8,555 nucleotides of DNA, from the NCBI GenBank assembly GCA_945613785.1, contig CALZAJ010000063.1, positions 1 through 8,555 on the forward strand. Reading direction: 5' to 3'. The notes below the pieces were generated by a model. It worked only from the letters and a program-made list of their open reading frames with translations. It searched no databases and was not told where the DNA came from. The stretch is from an uncultured Verrucomicrobiota bacterium (lineage in GTDB: Bacteria > Verrucomicrobiota > Kiritimatiellia > RFP12 > UBA1067). Of this stretch, positions 1 through 6,374 are shown one piece after another. Position 1 is the first letter of the stretch. The number at the start of each line of letters is the position of its first letter. The position numbers were made by a program, and so were the translations under genes.

Positions 1-1172
1 ACGAGATGGGCGAGGAGGCCTCGATCGTCCGCTTCGTGAACCAGATCATCGCCGAGGCGGACCGCCAGGGTGCGACGGACATTCACATCGAGCCGCAGGA
101 GACGGAGCTGCGCATTCGCTACCGTATCGACGGCATGCTGCACAAGGTCGACGTTCCGCCGCAGTTGAACCGACTCAAGTCCGCGATCATTTCCCGTATC
201 AAGGTCATGGCGAACCTCGATATCGCCGAGAAGCGTCTGCCGATGGACGGACGTATCGGCATTCGCATTGGCGGCCAGGACATCGATATTCGCGTGTCGA
301 CAATGCCGGCTGCGTGGGGTGAGTCGATCTCGCTGCGTCTGTTGGCGAAGAGTGGTAGCTTCGTGAAGATGTCGGACCTCGGGTTCAATGACCGTGACTT
401 TGCGGTGGTGGACAAGATCATTCATCGTCCGAACGGCATCTTCCTGGTGACGGGTCCGACGGGTTCTGGTAAGTCGACATCGCTTTACTCGTTCTTGCAC
501 GAGGTGAACAAGATCGACGTCCGTATCATGACGGCCGAGGACCCGATCGAATATCACATGGCGGGCATCAACCAGGTGCAGATGCAGGCCGACATCGGCA
601 TGACGTTTGCGCGGGCGTTGCGTGCCTTCCTGCGTCAGGACCCTGACATCATCATGGTCGGCGAAATCCGTGACCGCGAAACGGCGGAGATCGCCATTAA
701 CGCGTCGTTGACGGGCCATATGGTGTTCTCGACCCTGCATACGAACGATGCCGCGGGCGCGTTCCCGCGTCTGATCGATATGGGCGTGGAGCCGTTCCTC
801 ATCGCGTCAGCGGTGGCGGGTGTGATGGGCCAGCGTCTCTGCCGTCGGCTGTGCCCGAACTGCAGGAAGGAAGTCCCGCTCGACCGCAAGTACTACACGC
901 TTCCATATCCGGCGGCGAAGGACACGGTGTTCGAGCCGAACGGATGCGATGCCTGCACGCGTACGGGTTACAAGGGGCGTCGTGCGCTCTTCGAGGTGCT
1001 GGATGTCGATGAGGATATCGAGGGCGCGATTGTCCGTCGCGAGAACGCGACGCAGATCCGCAACCTGTCGTTGGCGAAGGGGATGAAGACCCTGCGTGAA
1101 GACGGTTGGGCAAAGGTCTTCGCGGGCGTGACGAGCGTGGATGAGATCATTCGCGTCACAGAGGCGCAGTGA
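1..1172 (+). CDS. pilB: Type IV pilus / type II secretion assembly ATPase (PilB/GspE family), 5'-truncated by the window
   Basis: Hexameric cytoplasmic ATPase that powers assembly of type IV pilins or type II pseudopilins. The reading frame is open from base 3, and family homology is already under way at the first codons, so the ATG at 6 is an internal methionine and the N-terminal domain (roughly 150 or more residues in the family) lies upstream. Counting from that ATG, I see the VNxII and GATDIHIEP block (residues 11-29), Walker A GPTGSGKST (150-158), the Asp box AEDPIE (177-182), Walker B DPDIIMVGEIRD (212-223) and the His box TGHMVFSTLHTND (236-248). A CxxC pair at C283/C286 and another at C314/C317 form the zinc-binding tetracysteine motif found in GspE and PilB but absent from PilT. 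The stop is followed 34 nt later by rpoN on the same strand. Family assignment is secure. PilB is preferred over GspE only because pilMNOPQ-like genes lie nearby. Confidence 0.93.
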   Translation, partial: EMGEEASIVRFVNQIIAEADRQGATDIHIEPQETELRIRYRIDGMLHKVDVPPQLNRLKSAIISRIKVMANLDIAEKRLPMDGRIGIRIGGQDIDIRVSTMPAAWGESISLRLLAKSGSFVKMSDLGFNDRDFAVVDKIIHRPNGIFLVTGPTGSGKSTSLYSFLHEVNKIDVRIMTAEDPIEYHMAGINQVQMQADIGMTFARALRAFLRQDPDIIMVGEIRDRETAEIAINASLTGHMVFSTLHTNDAAGAFPRLIDMGVEPFLIASAVAGVMGQRLCRRLCPNCRKEVPLDRKYYTLPYPAAKDTVFEPNGCDACTRTGYKGRRALFEVLDVDEDIEGAIVRRENATQIRNLSLAKGMKTLREDGWAKVFAGVTSVDEIIRVTEAQ

Positions 1173-1198
1173 GACATGTTCGAATGGGCGAGAGGATT

Positions 1199-1202
1199 GA
1201 GG
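1199..1202 (+). promoter_or_regulatory. Ribosome binding site of rpoN
   Basis: GAGG at 1199-1202 lies 4 nt before the ATG at 1207, and a second purine-rich AGAGGA at 1191-1196 lies 10 nt before it. Together they support 1207 as the start, which agrees with the N-terminal Q-rich sigma-54 homology beginning within the first residues. The 34-nt gap after the ATPase gene shows no promoter or hairpin. Confidence 0.6.
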
Positions 1203-1206
1203 TGAT

Positions 1207-2637
1207 ATGAATCTCGGGAATTCACTCCAACAGAGTCAGTCGATGACGCAGACTCAGACGCTTGCAGCTCAACAGCTGCAGGGTCTGAAGATTTTGTCGT
1301 TGAGTTTGCCCCAGCTGCGTGAATCGCTTTATGAGGAGATGAGCAAGAATCCGTGCGTTGAAGACATTGAGTCGACGCTGGAGAAGACGACGATCTCCGA
1401 GAAGGAGCGCGAGACCGAACGAAATGAAGAACGTTCGGAGGAGGGTGATTATCCGGGCGAAGATTTCGAGCCTGAATACGGGACGGCTTCCGCCATCACG
1501 CGTGATGAGGATGCGGAGGAGCGTCGTCAGCGTTTCTTCGATTCCCAGACAAAGGAAGAAACGCTGGAGGAGCACCTGACAGCCCAGCTGGCGACGGCGG
1601 ACATTCCCGACAAGCTGTTGCCGCTGGCCGAGATTCTGATCGGCGAGTTGGATGATAACGGCCTCTTCGTCGGATCGATTCCCGACATCATGATGGTCTC
1701 CGGCGAAAGCGAGAAGACGATCGTTTCCGTCCTCAAGAAAATTCAGCAGTTGGATCCGCCCGGTTGTGGTGCGCGCACGGCGAAGGAGTGTCTGCTGGCG
1801 CAGATCGACAAGTTGGACGGTTCTCCGTTTCAAGACGATGTCCGAGAGCTGATTGAAAAGCATCTGGAGGATGTGGCGGCCGGAAGACTGGTCAAGGTCC
1901 TGCATGGGATGGGCATGTCGATGGAGCGCTACCATGACGTGCTGAAGGAGCTGCTGACGCTCGAGCCGCATCCGGGACGCGCCTATACGCGCGCCGGGAA
2001 GTCCGTGACCTACATGAATCCCGAGGTCCATTTCCGCAAGACACCGAAGGGGTGGAAGGCGATGGTGGATGACCGCAGTCTTCCGGACATTCGCATCTCG
2101 CCGAAGTATGAGAAGATGCTGTCGGATCCCAATGTGACCAAGGAGGTCAAGGATTACATCCGTCAGCGTATCGCGTCCATCAACAGTCTGGTGGATGCCG
2201 TCGAGGCCCGTCAGGAGACGATTGAGAACATCGCACAGGCGATCATAGACGCGCAGCCCGGATTCTTTGAGAAGGGGCTCAAGGGCTTGAAGCCGCTGAC
2301 GATGCAGGAGATTGCCGAGAAGGTGGGCGTTCATCACACGACCGTATCCCGCACGGTGAATGACAAGTTTGCCTCCACGCCGAAGGGGACGGTGGAGCTC
2401 CGTAAGTTTTTCACACAGGGTTTCGTTACGGAGACAGGCGAACAGGTCGCCAAAGATGCTGTCGAAGAGCGAATCAAGGAGATCATTTCCGGCGAGGACA
2501 AGAAGAATCCCCTGTCGGACGATAAAATCTCTCAGTTGCTTAAAGGTGATGGTCTGACCGTCGCTCGCCGCACGGTCGCCAAATACCGTTTGCGTCTCGA
2601 CATTCCTGGCGCGACCGAACGCCGTGTGAAGGATTAA
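1207..2637 (+). CDS. rpoN: RNA polymerase sigma-54 factor RpoN
   Basis: Alternative sigma factor that directs RNA polymerase to -24/-12 promoters and needs an AAA+ activator to open DNA. The 476 residues match the usual family length. Region I is Gln/Leu-rich (about residues 1-50, with QSQSMTQTQTLAAQQLQGL near the start); it contacts the activator's GAFTGA loop. Region II is a strongly acidic linker (about 55-115). The core-binding domain follows, then a helix-turn-helix (about 366-388, MQEIAEKVGVHHTTVSRTVN) that recognises the -12 element, and the RpoN box ARRTVAKYRL (453-462) that recognises the -24 element. The box matches the ARRTVAKYRE signature except for Leu in place of the final Glu. 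The gene sits 34 nt downstream of the pilus ATPase and converges on the secretin gene, not beside the lptB/hpf genes common around rpoN in Proteobacteria. A GAFTGA-containing activator is encoded about 5 kb away. Confidence 0.97.
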   Translation: MNLGNSLQQSQSMTQTQTLAAQQLQGLKILSLSLPQLRESLYEEMSKNPCVEDIESTLEKTTISEKERETERNEERSEEGDYPGEDFEPEYGTASAITRDEDAEERRQRFFDSQTKEETLEEHLTAQLATADIPDKLLPLAEILIGELDDNGLFVGSIPDIMMVSGESEKTIVSVLKKIQQLDPPGCGARTAKECLLAQIDKLDGSPFQDDVRELIEKHLEDVAAGRLVKVLHGMGMSMERYHDVLKELLTLEPHPGRAYTRAGKSVTYMNPEVHFRKTPKGWKAMVDDRSLPDIRISPKYEKMLSDPNVTKEVKDYIRQRIASINSLVDAVEARQETIENIAQAIIDAQPGFFEKGLKGLKPLTMQEIAEKVGVHHTTVSRTVNDKFASTPKGTVELRKFFTQGFVTETGEQVAKDAVEERIKEIISGEDKKNPLSDDKISQLLKGDGLTVARRTVAKYRLRLDIPGATERRVKD

Positions 2638-2642
2638 AGCAG

Positions 2643-2676
2643 AAGTCCCCGACGCCTTTCGGGGCATCGGGGACTT
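2643..2676. terminator. Convergent intrinsic terminator between rpoN and pilQ
   Basis: A perfect 10-bp stem pairs AAGTCCCCGA (2643-2652) with TCGGGGACTT (2667-2676). A GCC/GGC pairing inside the 14-nt loop (2654-2656 with 2663-2665) could extend it. On the plus strand it is followed by TTGTTGTTC, a moderate U-tract, 6 nt after the rpoN stop. On the minus strand it follows the secretin stop by about 24 nt and is trailed by CTGCTTTAATC, a weaker U-tract. It probably serves both genes, with better efficiency for rpoN. Confidence 0.8.
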
Positions 2677-2700
2677 GTTGTTCGGTTGATGGGGATTCGG

Positions 2701-4680
2701 TTATTCGCCGACCTCCTCTTTAACCTCTTCCATGCCTTCGACTTCGACGGCCACGGGCGTCGGCTGCTGAGCGATCGGCGTGGCTTCAGGCGCCTTCGTG
2801 TCGGCTTCCTTTTCGTCGCGAACGGGCGTGATCTTCACTTCTCCTTTCTTCGTCTCGCGCTCGTCGAGGAGCGTCATGTCGAGCTTCAGGACTTCCGAGG
2901 ACGTCCCCTTGCGATCACCCGGCTCCTGGCGCGTGCCGTTCATGTACTCACGTCCGATGATGGCGTTCTTCGGAAGACCGATATCGCGCGGAAGGTCCTG
3001 CGGATCGGCGATGCCGACGGTCACGCAGACGATGATTTCCTTCTGGACCTTCTGACGGCTCTTCCATCCGAAGAGCTTCTGTCCGATCCACGGGATCTTG
3101 CGGAGGAAGGGGATGCCGGAATCGACATCGTCCTCGACCGTGCGGGAGAGACCGCCGATCACGGCCGTCGCACCGTCCTTCATCGTGAACTCGGTCTCGA
3201 TGCGCTTCATGTCGATGATCGGGTAACGGCTGTATGGCACGTCGACCTCGGAACCTGAGCTCTGAACCTCATAGAATCCTGTCGAGCTGACGGTTGTGTC
3301 AAGCTGCGAGATGGTCGGAACGACGACGACGGAAATGAGTCCGTCCGGCGAGATGCGCGGCTTGACCGCGAGCGTGATGCCCCAGGAGTAGAAGATGTCG
3401 CCGCCGAAGAGACTCTCGCCCTTGTTGCCGGGGATTGTGCTGATCTTGGTCGAGACGTCCGTGTAGGGCGTGGTGGTCGACGTATTGCGCTGCGACGTGA
3501 GTTCCACGTTCGGGAACTTCGTCGTCATGTCGACGTGGGCCTCCTTGCCGTTGGAGACGATGACCTTTGGATTGGAGAAGATCTTGCCTTCACCGAGCGA
3601 TTCAAACGCACTCATGGCAAGACGGAAGTCATCCGCCGAGAGCTGTCCGGAGAAGCCGCGCGCATTGCGCCAGGCCATGTTGGCGGCCGAACGTCCGGCA
3701 CCGGAGGCATCGCCGATGGCAGTGGGGGCGAGAGCCGTGTATGTCAACGATTCTGTCGGAGACTTTGAGGATGTAGCCGTTGATGTTCCATCCGCTGCCG
3801 TGTTGAAGCTCTCGTTATTGGATGTATTTGCCGTTCTCGTTGACAATACGGATCCGTAATTCGCAGATCGACCCATGTTGTATTCCATGCCGCCCGAGAG
3901 GTTCTTGACCGAGACGCCCCAGCTGGTGAGCGCGTCCCACTGCATGCCGAGCTTGTGCATCGCCTGAGAGGAAAGCTCAAGGAACCGCGCTTCGATGTAG
4001 ATCTGGGCGATGGCCTTGTCAACGGCCTTGATGATCGCCTCGCAGTCGGCGAGAATCTTGTCCGTAGCCGTCACGACTACAACGTTAGCCCCGACGAAAC
4101 TCGAGGCGATGGGCGAACGGATCTTCCCGTTGGGATCCTTGGGTGCATAGGTTTGATTGAAGAGGTCCGCGAGTTCCTGCGCCGAGGCGTGGTTAAGTGA
4201 AAAGGTGCGCGTGGAGACGGGGATGAGCTGGAGATCCTCGACAACGCGATAGATGCCCTCGCGGTCTTCAATGCGGAAGCCGCGGGACTGAAGGATGGCG
4301 CGCATACCCTGAAGCCACGGAACGCGTTTCAGCGACACGGAGACGCGCTTCTGGAGATTGGTCGAATCGTCACAGATGATGTTCGCACCCGTCGTCTTGC
4401 GGAACTGACGCAGGACGTCTGCGAGCGAGGCCTCATCGCACTCGATGTCGACGAGCGAATTGAGTCCGTTCTCGAGGTTGCCATTGACCTTCGGCTTCTT
4501 CGCGGCAATTGCGGAATCGTCTTCGAGATCGATTTCGTCGACATTATCTTCCTGGAGAGAAGTCGTGTTGACGTCCTTGACGGCCTCCTCGGCCGTAGCG
4601 GGCTCAGCGGATTCAGTTTCTTGGGCGCAGACGCCGAAGCCGAAGAGTAAGGCGAGCAGGGTGATGAGGTTTTTATTCAT
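2701..4680 (-). CDS. pilQ: Outer-membrane secretin, PilQ-like (PilQ/GspD superfamily)
   Basis: Forms the multimeric outer-membrane pore through which the pilus passes. The start is placed at 4680, not at the in-frame ATG at 4713, because AAGGAG (4695-4690) lies 9 nt upstream and a classical signal peptide follows: MNK, a hydrophobic core LITLLALLF, then a VCA|Q cleavage site after residue 19. The product is 659 residues. Mature protein order: acidic linker (about 20-75), STN/N0-like domain (about 76-148), one N1-like domain (about 155-222), secretin domain (about 228-558) with the signature around 514-537 (VEDDVDSGIPFLRKIPWIG), and a C-terminal tail (about 559-659) rich in charged residues and Pro and ending in Glu/Val repeats. 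A single N1 repeat fits PilQ better than GspD, which usually has three. No AMIN domains are evident. A Ser/Thr/Asn-rich stretch (about 271-320) interrupts the early secretin domain. It is last in the operon and its start overlaps the end of the upstream gene by 8 nt. Confidence 0.92.
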   Translation of the reverse strand: MNKNLITLLALLFGFGVCAQETESAEPATAEEAVKDVNTTSLQEDNVDEIDLEDDSAIAAKKPKVNGNLENGLNSLVDIECDEASLADVLRQFRKTTGANIICDDSTNLQKRVSVSLKRVPWLQGMRAILQSRGFRIEDREGIYRVVEDLQLIPVSTRTFSLNHASAQELADLFNQTYAPKDPNGKIRSPIASSFVGANVVVVTATDKILADCEAIIKAVDKAIAQIYIEARFLELSSQAMHKLGMQWDALTSWGVSVKNLSGGMEYNMGRSANYGSVLSTRTANTSNNESFNTAADGTSTATSSKSPTESLTYTALAPTAIGDASGAGRSAANMAWRNARGFSGQLSADDFRLAMSAFESLGEGKIFSNPKVIVSNGKEAHVDMTTKFPNVELTSQRNTSTTTPYTDVSTKISTIPGNKGESLFGGDIFYSWGITLAVKPRISPDGLISVVVVPTISQLDTTVSSTGFYEVQSSGSEVDVPYSRYPIIDMKRIETEFTMKDGATAVIGGLSRTVEDDVDSGIPFLRKIPWIGQKLFGWKSRQKVQKEIIVCVTVGIADPQDLPRDIGLPKNAIIGREYMNGTRQEPGDRKGTSSEVLKLDMTLLDERETKKGEVKITPVRDEKEADTKAPEATPIAQQPTPVAVEVEGMEEVKEEVGE

Positions 4681-5125
4681 GGGGGATTTCTCCTTGTTTA
4701 GAATCTTCTTCAATGTCTTTGGCGCGGATGCGGATGAGCCTCAACGTGGCGCCTTCGGTCAGGCGACTGACGCGCCAAGTAAAGCGGCGTCCGTTATGGT
4801 TGACGGAAACAAAGTCACCATCACCATATGTATAGCCGTTGATGATAATGCCGTGGCGCTTGGTACCGTCGGGCGCTGTCACGGTCGCCGTGCCGGTAAT
4901 GCGAAGCGTCTTGCGCGCGGCGGCCCAGCTTTGCTTGGAGATGATTTGCGAGGTTCGGGCCAACGCTGCCGCCTTGGCGGCCGTGGTCGTCTCACCATCG
5001 TCAGTGGTGGTGGTCACCTCAACGATGGGATCGGCAGTGATCTCCTCGCGCTCGCCTTCATAGCCAATCGGCCAGAAGGGATTGCGCACGGCAATCGCGG
5101 CAAGTGTTATGAAGAGGGTGTTCAT
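4673..5125 (-). CDS. Uncharacterised protein in the PilP position of the pilMNO-x-Q operon
   Basis: A 150-residue protein of unrecognised family. I start it at the ATG at 5125, which overlaps the preceding stop in ATGA; a longer reading frame would start ten codons earlier inside pilO. A short hydrophobic N-terminus (residues 2-13, NTLFITLAAIAV) could be a signal or anchor sequence, though it lacks basic residues at the front. It is followed at once by RNPFWPIGYE (14-23), which resembles the (R)DPF motif near the N-terminus of mature PilP and in GspC. A Thr-rich stretch lies at about 39-50 and a compact predicted beta-rich region at about 75-140 (ITGTATV, HGIIINGYTYGDGDFVSV, FTWRVSRL). There is no lipobox, unlike classical PilP. 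Its place between pilO and pilQ suggests a periplasmic link between the inner-membrane complex and the secretin, as PilP provides. That function is inferred from position and the weak motif only. The internal RBS is weak (GGAG about 13 nt upstream), so translation is probably coupled to pilO. Confidence 0.75.
   Translation of the reverse strand: MNTLFITLAAIAVRNPFWPIGYEGEREEITADPIVEVTTTTDDGETTTAAKAAALARTSQIISKQSWAAARKTLRITGTATVTAPDGTKRHGIIINGYTYGDGDFVSVNHNGRRFTWRVSRLTEGATLRLIRIRAKDIEEDSKQGEIPHE
4690..4695 (-). promoter_or_regulatory. Ribosome binding site that fixes the pilQ start
   Basis: AAGGAG read on the minus strand from 4695 to 4690, nine bases before the ATG at 4680. It lies inside the 3' end of the upstream gene. 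It decides between the ATG at 4680, which gives a clean signal peptide, and the upstream in-frame ATG at 4713, which would add 11 charged residues ahead of the signal sequence. Confidence 0.7.
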
Positions 5126-5721
5126 TTGCGGGTGAGGTCTCCTACCGCAGGCCACTCAAGCACGTATGTGATGTCCTGCTTGTGATTGGATTGTTGCGCG
5201 CGAATGTCCAGCGTGCGCAAGGACACGAGCGGGAATTCCTTTTCAAGGCGCAAGAGGAACGAAATGGCACGCTGGTAGCTGCCTTTGGCGGTGATGCGGA
5301 TGGCTGCACGCGTGTGCAGTTGGCGCGGCATGGGCTTGGGCAGGGGGAGTTTTCGGAACGTGTCCTCGATATATTCAAGATCGGTTAGCCCGGCACCGAG
5401 AAGCAAGGGCTCCAAGAGGGACTTCGCGCGCATGGAGTAGGACTCCAGCAAGGGGGTTAGGAAGGCCTTTTGGTAGGACTCCAGCTGGCTGTTGGTTTCG
5501 ATGAGCTCTTTCTTGATGTTGTTGGCGCTTTTCAGATCGAGGTTTATGCGTCGTTGGCTGTCTTCGACCTCGCTCAGCTTTTTCTGCAGCTGTTCCAGTT
5601 CGCTTTCGAAGGGTTGTACGGCGAACATGTAGAGGACGGCGGCAATGGCACCGAGGATGAGCGTGACAACTGCTGAGCGCTTGGCGTTTGGAGCCATATT
5701 CTGGAGGAAGTCATTCTTCAT
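5122..5721 (-). CDS. pilO: Type IV pilus inner-membrane assembly protein PilO-like
   Basis: Bitopic inner-membrane protein of 199 residues, close to the usual PilO length. In order: a short cytoplasmic N-terminus, one transmembrane helix (about 17-35, AVVTLILGAIAAVLYMFAV), a long coiled-coil-like stretch (about 38-90, heptad Leu with many Glu/Lys/Gln), and a C-terminal periplasmic domain (about 95-190) with the alternating pattern expected of the ferredoxin-like PilO/GspM fold (TRAAIRITAKGSYQRAISF, then LVSLRTLDIRA). PilO pairs with PilN in the periplasm and contacts PilP. The start ATG overlaps the pilN stop (ATGA at 5721-5718) and has GGAGGT at 5734-5729, 7 nt upstream. The assignment rests on topology, length, fold pattern and operon position. 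Confidence 0.85.
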   Translation of the reverse strand: MKNDFLQNMAPNAKRSAVVTLILGAIAAVLYMFAVQPFESELEQLQKKLSEVEDSQRRINLDLKSANNIKKELIETNSQLESYQKAFLTPLLESYSMRAKSLLEPLLLGAGLTDLEYIEDTFRKLPLPKPMPRQLHTRAAIRITAKGSYQRAISFLLRLEKEFPLVSLRTLDIRAQQSNHKQDITYVLEWPAVGDLTRK

Positions 5722-6374
5722 TTCGCAAACCTCCGCTCGGGGATGGTGTACTCGACTTCAAAGGAGAGCAAGCGCGCCTTATTTCCCGTGGTGGCGTTGT
5801 CCTGTTTGAACGAGTTGATTTTCTTTTCTTTAGTGACCAGGTCCGAGAACATCGGCGCCTCGAGCGATTCCATCATGGCGACCACGGGGGTTTCCTTGGT
5901 GGTGCGGCCCACGAGTACAAGCTTTTGTGTCTCGACATTTTCAGTCGGACCAAACAGAGGGACCTTGGCACCGGCAGGCTGAAGAATCTGAGGCGGCGGC
6001 GGCTCAATCGAGAGGTTGGAAATCTGCACGCGAAGCGGCATGATCTCTGCGAAGTGCGCAAGCGGTTCGCCAAGCTTGCGAATGCCCGCCTTGTAATAGT
6101 CCAGCTGTTCGACTTGCAGTTTCTTTTCACGAACTTCGGCCTGATGCGCCAGGACCTCGGTGTGACTCTGGGATTTGGCCCGGATATCGTCTTCGATTGA
6201 CTGGACCTGTGACTTGACGAGCATCAGCTGAGTGAAGATGACGCCCCACCAGATGGCCATTCCGGCGCAGGCCAACAGGGCCAGCGTCGGAAGAATGACG
6301 CGGAGTCTGACAGGCGAGGACGAGAGCTTCTCGGTGTCCTTGAGCAGGTTGAGATGGAAAGAGGCGTTCTTCAT
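5718..6374 (-). CDS. pilN: Type IV pilus inner-membrane assembly protein PilN-like
   Basis: Bitopic inner-membrane protein of 218 residues. The cytoplasmic N-terminus carries LNLLK (residues 8-12), corresponding to the INLLP motif by which PilN binds PilM. One transmembrane helix follows (about 26-48, VILPTLALLACAGMAIWWGVI), then a heptad-rich segment (about 49-95). The periplasmic C-terminal domain (about 105-215) contains a PPPP run at about residues 125-128. The start ATG overlaps the pilM-like stop (ATGA at 6374-6371) and has a strong GGAGGTGG at 6386-6379. PilN and PilO have the same topology and probably arose from a common ancestor, so order and the LNLL motif decide which is which here. 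Confidence 0.86.
   Translation of the reverse strand: MKNASFHLNLLKDTEKLSSSPVRLRVILPTLALLACAGMAIWWGVIFTQLMLVKSQVQSIEDDIRAKSQSHTEVLAHQAEVREKKLQVEQLDYYKAGIRKLGEPLAHFAEIMPLRVQISNLSIEPPPPQILQPAGAKVPLFGPTENVETQKLVLVGRTTKETPVVAMMESLEAPMFSDLVTKEKKINSFKQDNATTGNKARLLSFEVEYTIPERRFAK

Noticed and set aside
1222..2667. A 481-codon open frame antisense to the whole of rpoN
   Set aside because: The plus strand encodes a clear, full-length RpoN. The antisense product is Leu/Arg-rich with no recognisable domain, and its start lies inside the terminator hairpin. It is a by-product of codon bias.
2686..3258. 190-codon plus-strand frame over the secretin 3' end
   Set aside because: Shadow of the minus-strand secretin; no domain and no ribosome binding site in agreement with a gene.
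2701..4680. Secretin as GspD or a type III secretion secretin
   Set aside because: Only one N1-type repeat precedes the secretin domain, and the gene ends a pilMNO-type operon. No other type III components are present.
4678..4713. Upstream ATG at 4713 as the secretin start
   Set aside because: It would place MKKILNKEKSP before the signal peptide. The ATG at 4680 has AAGGAG 9 nt upstream, gives a normal signal sequence and overlaps the previous stop.
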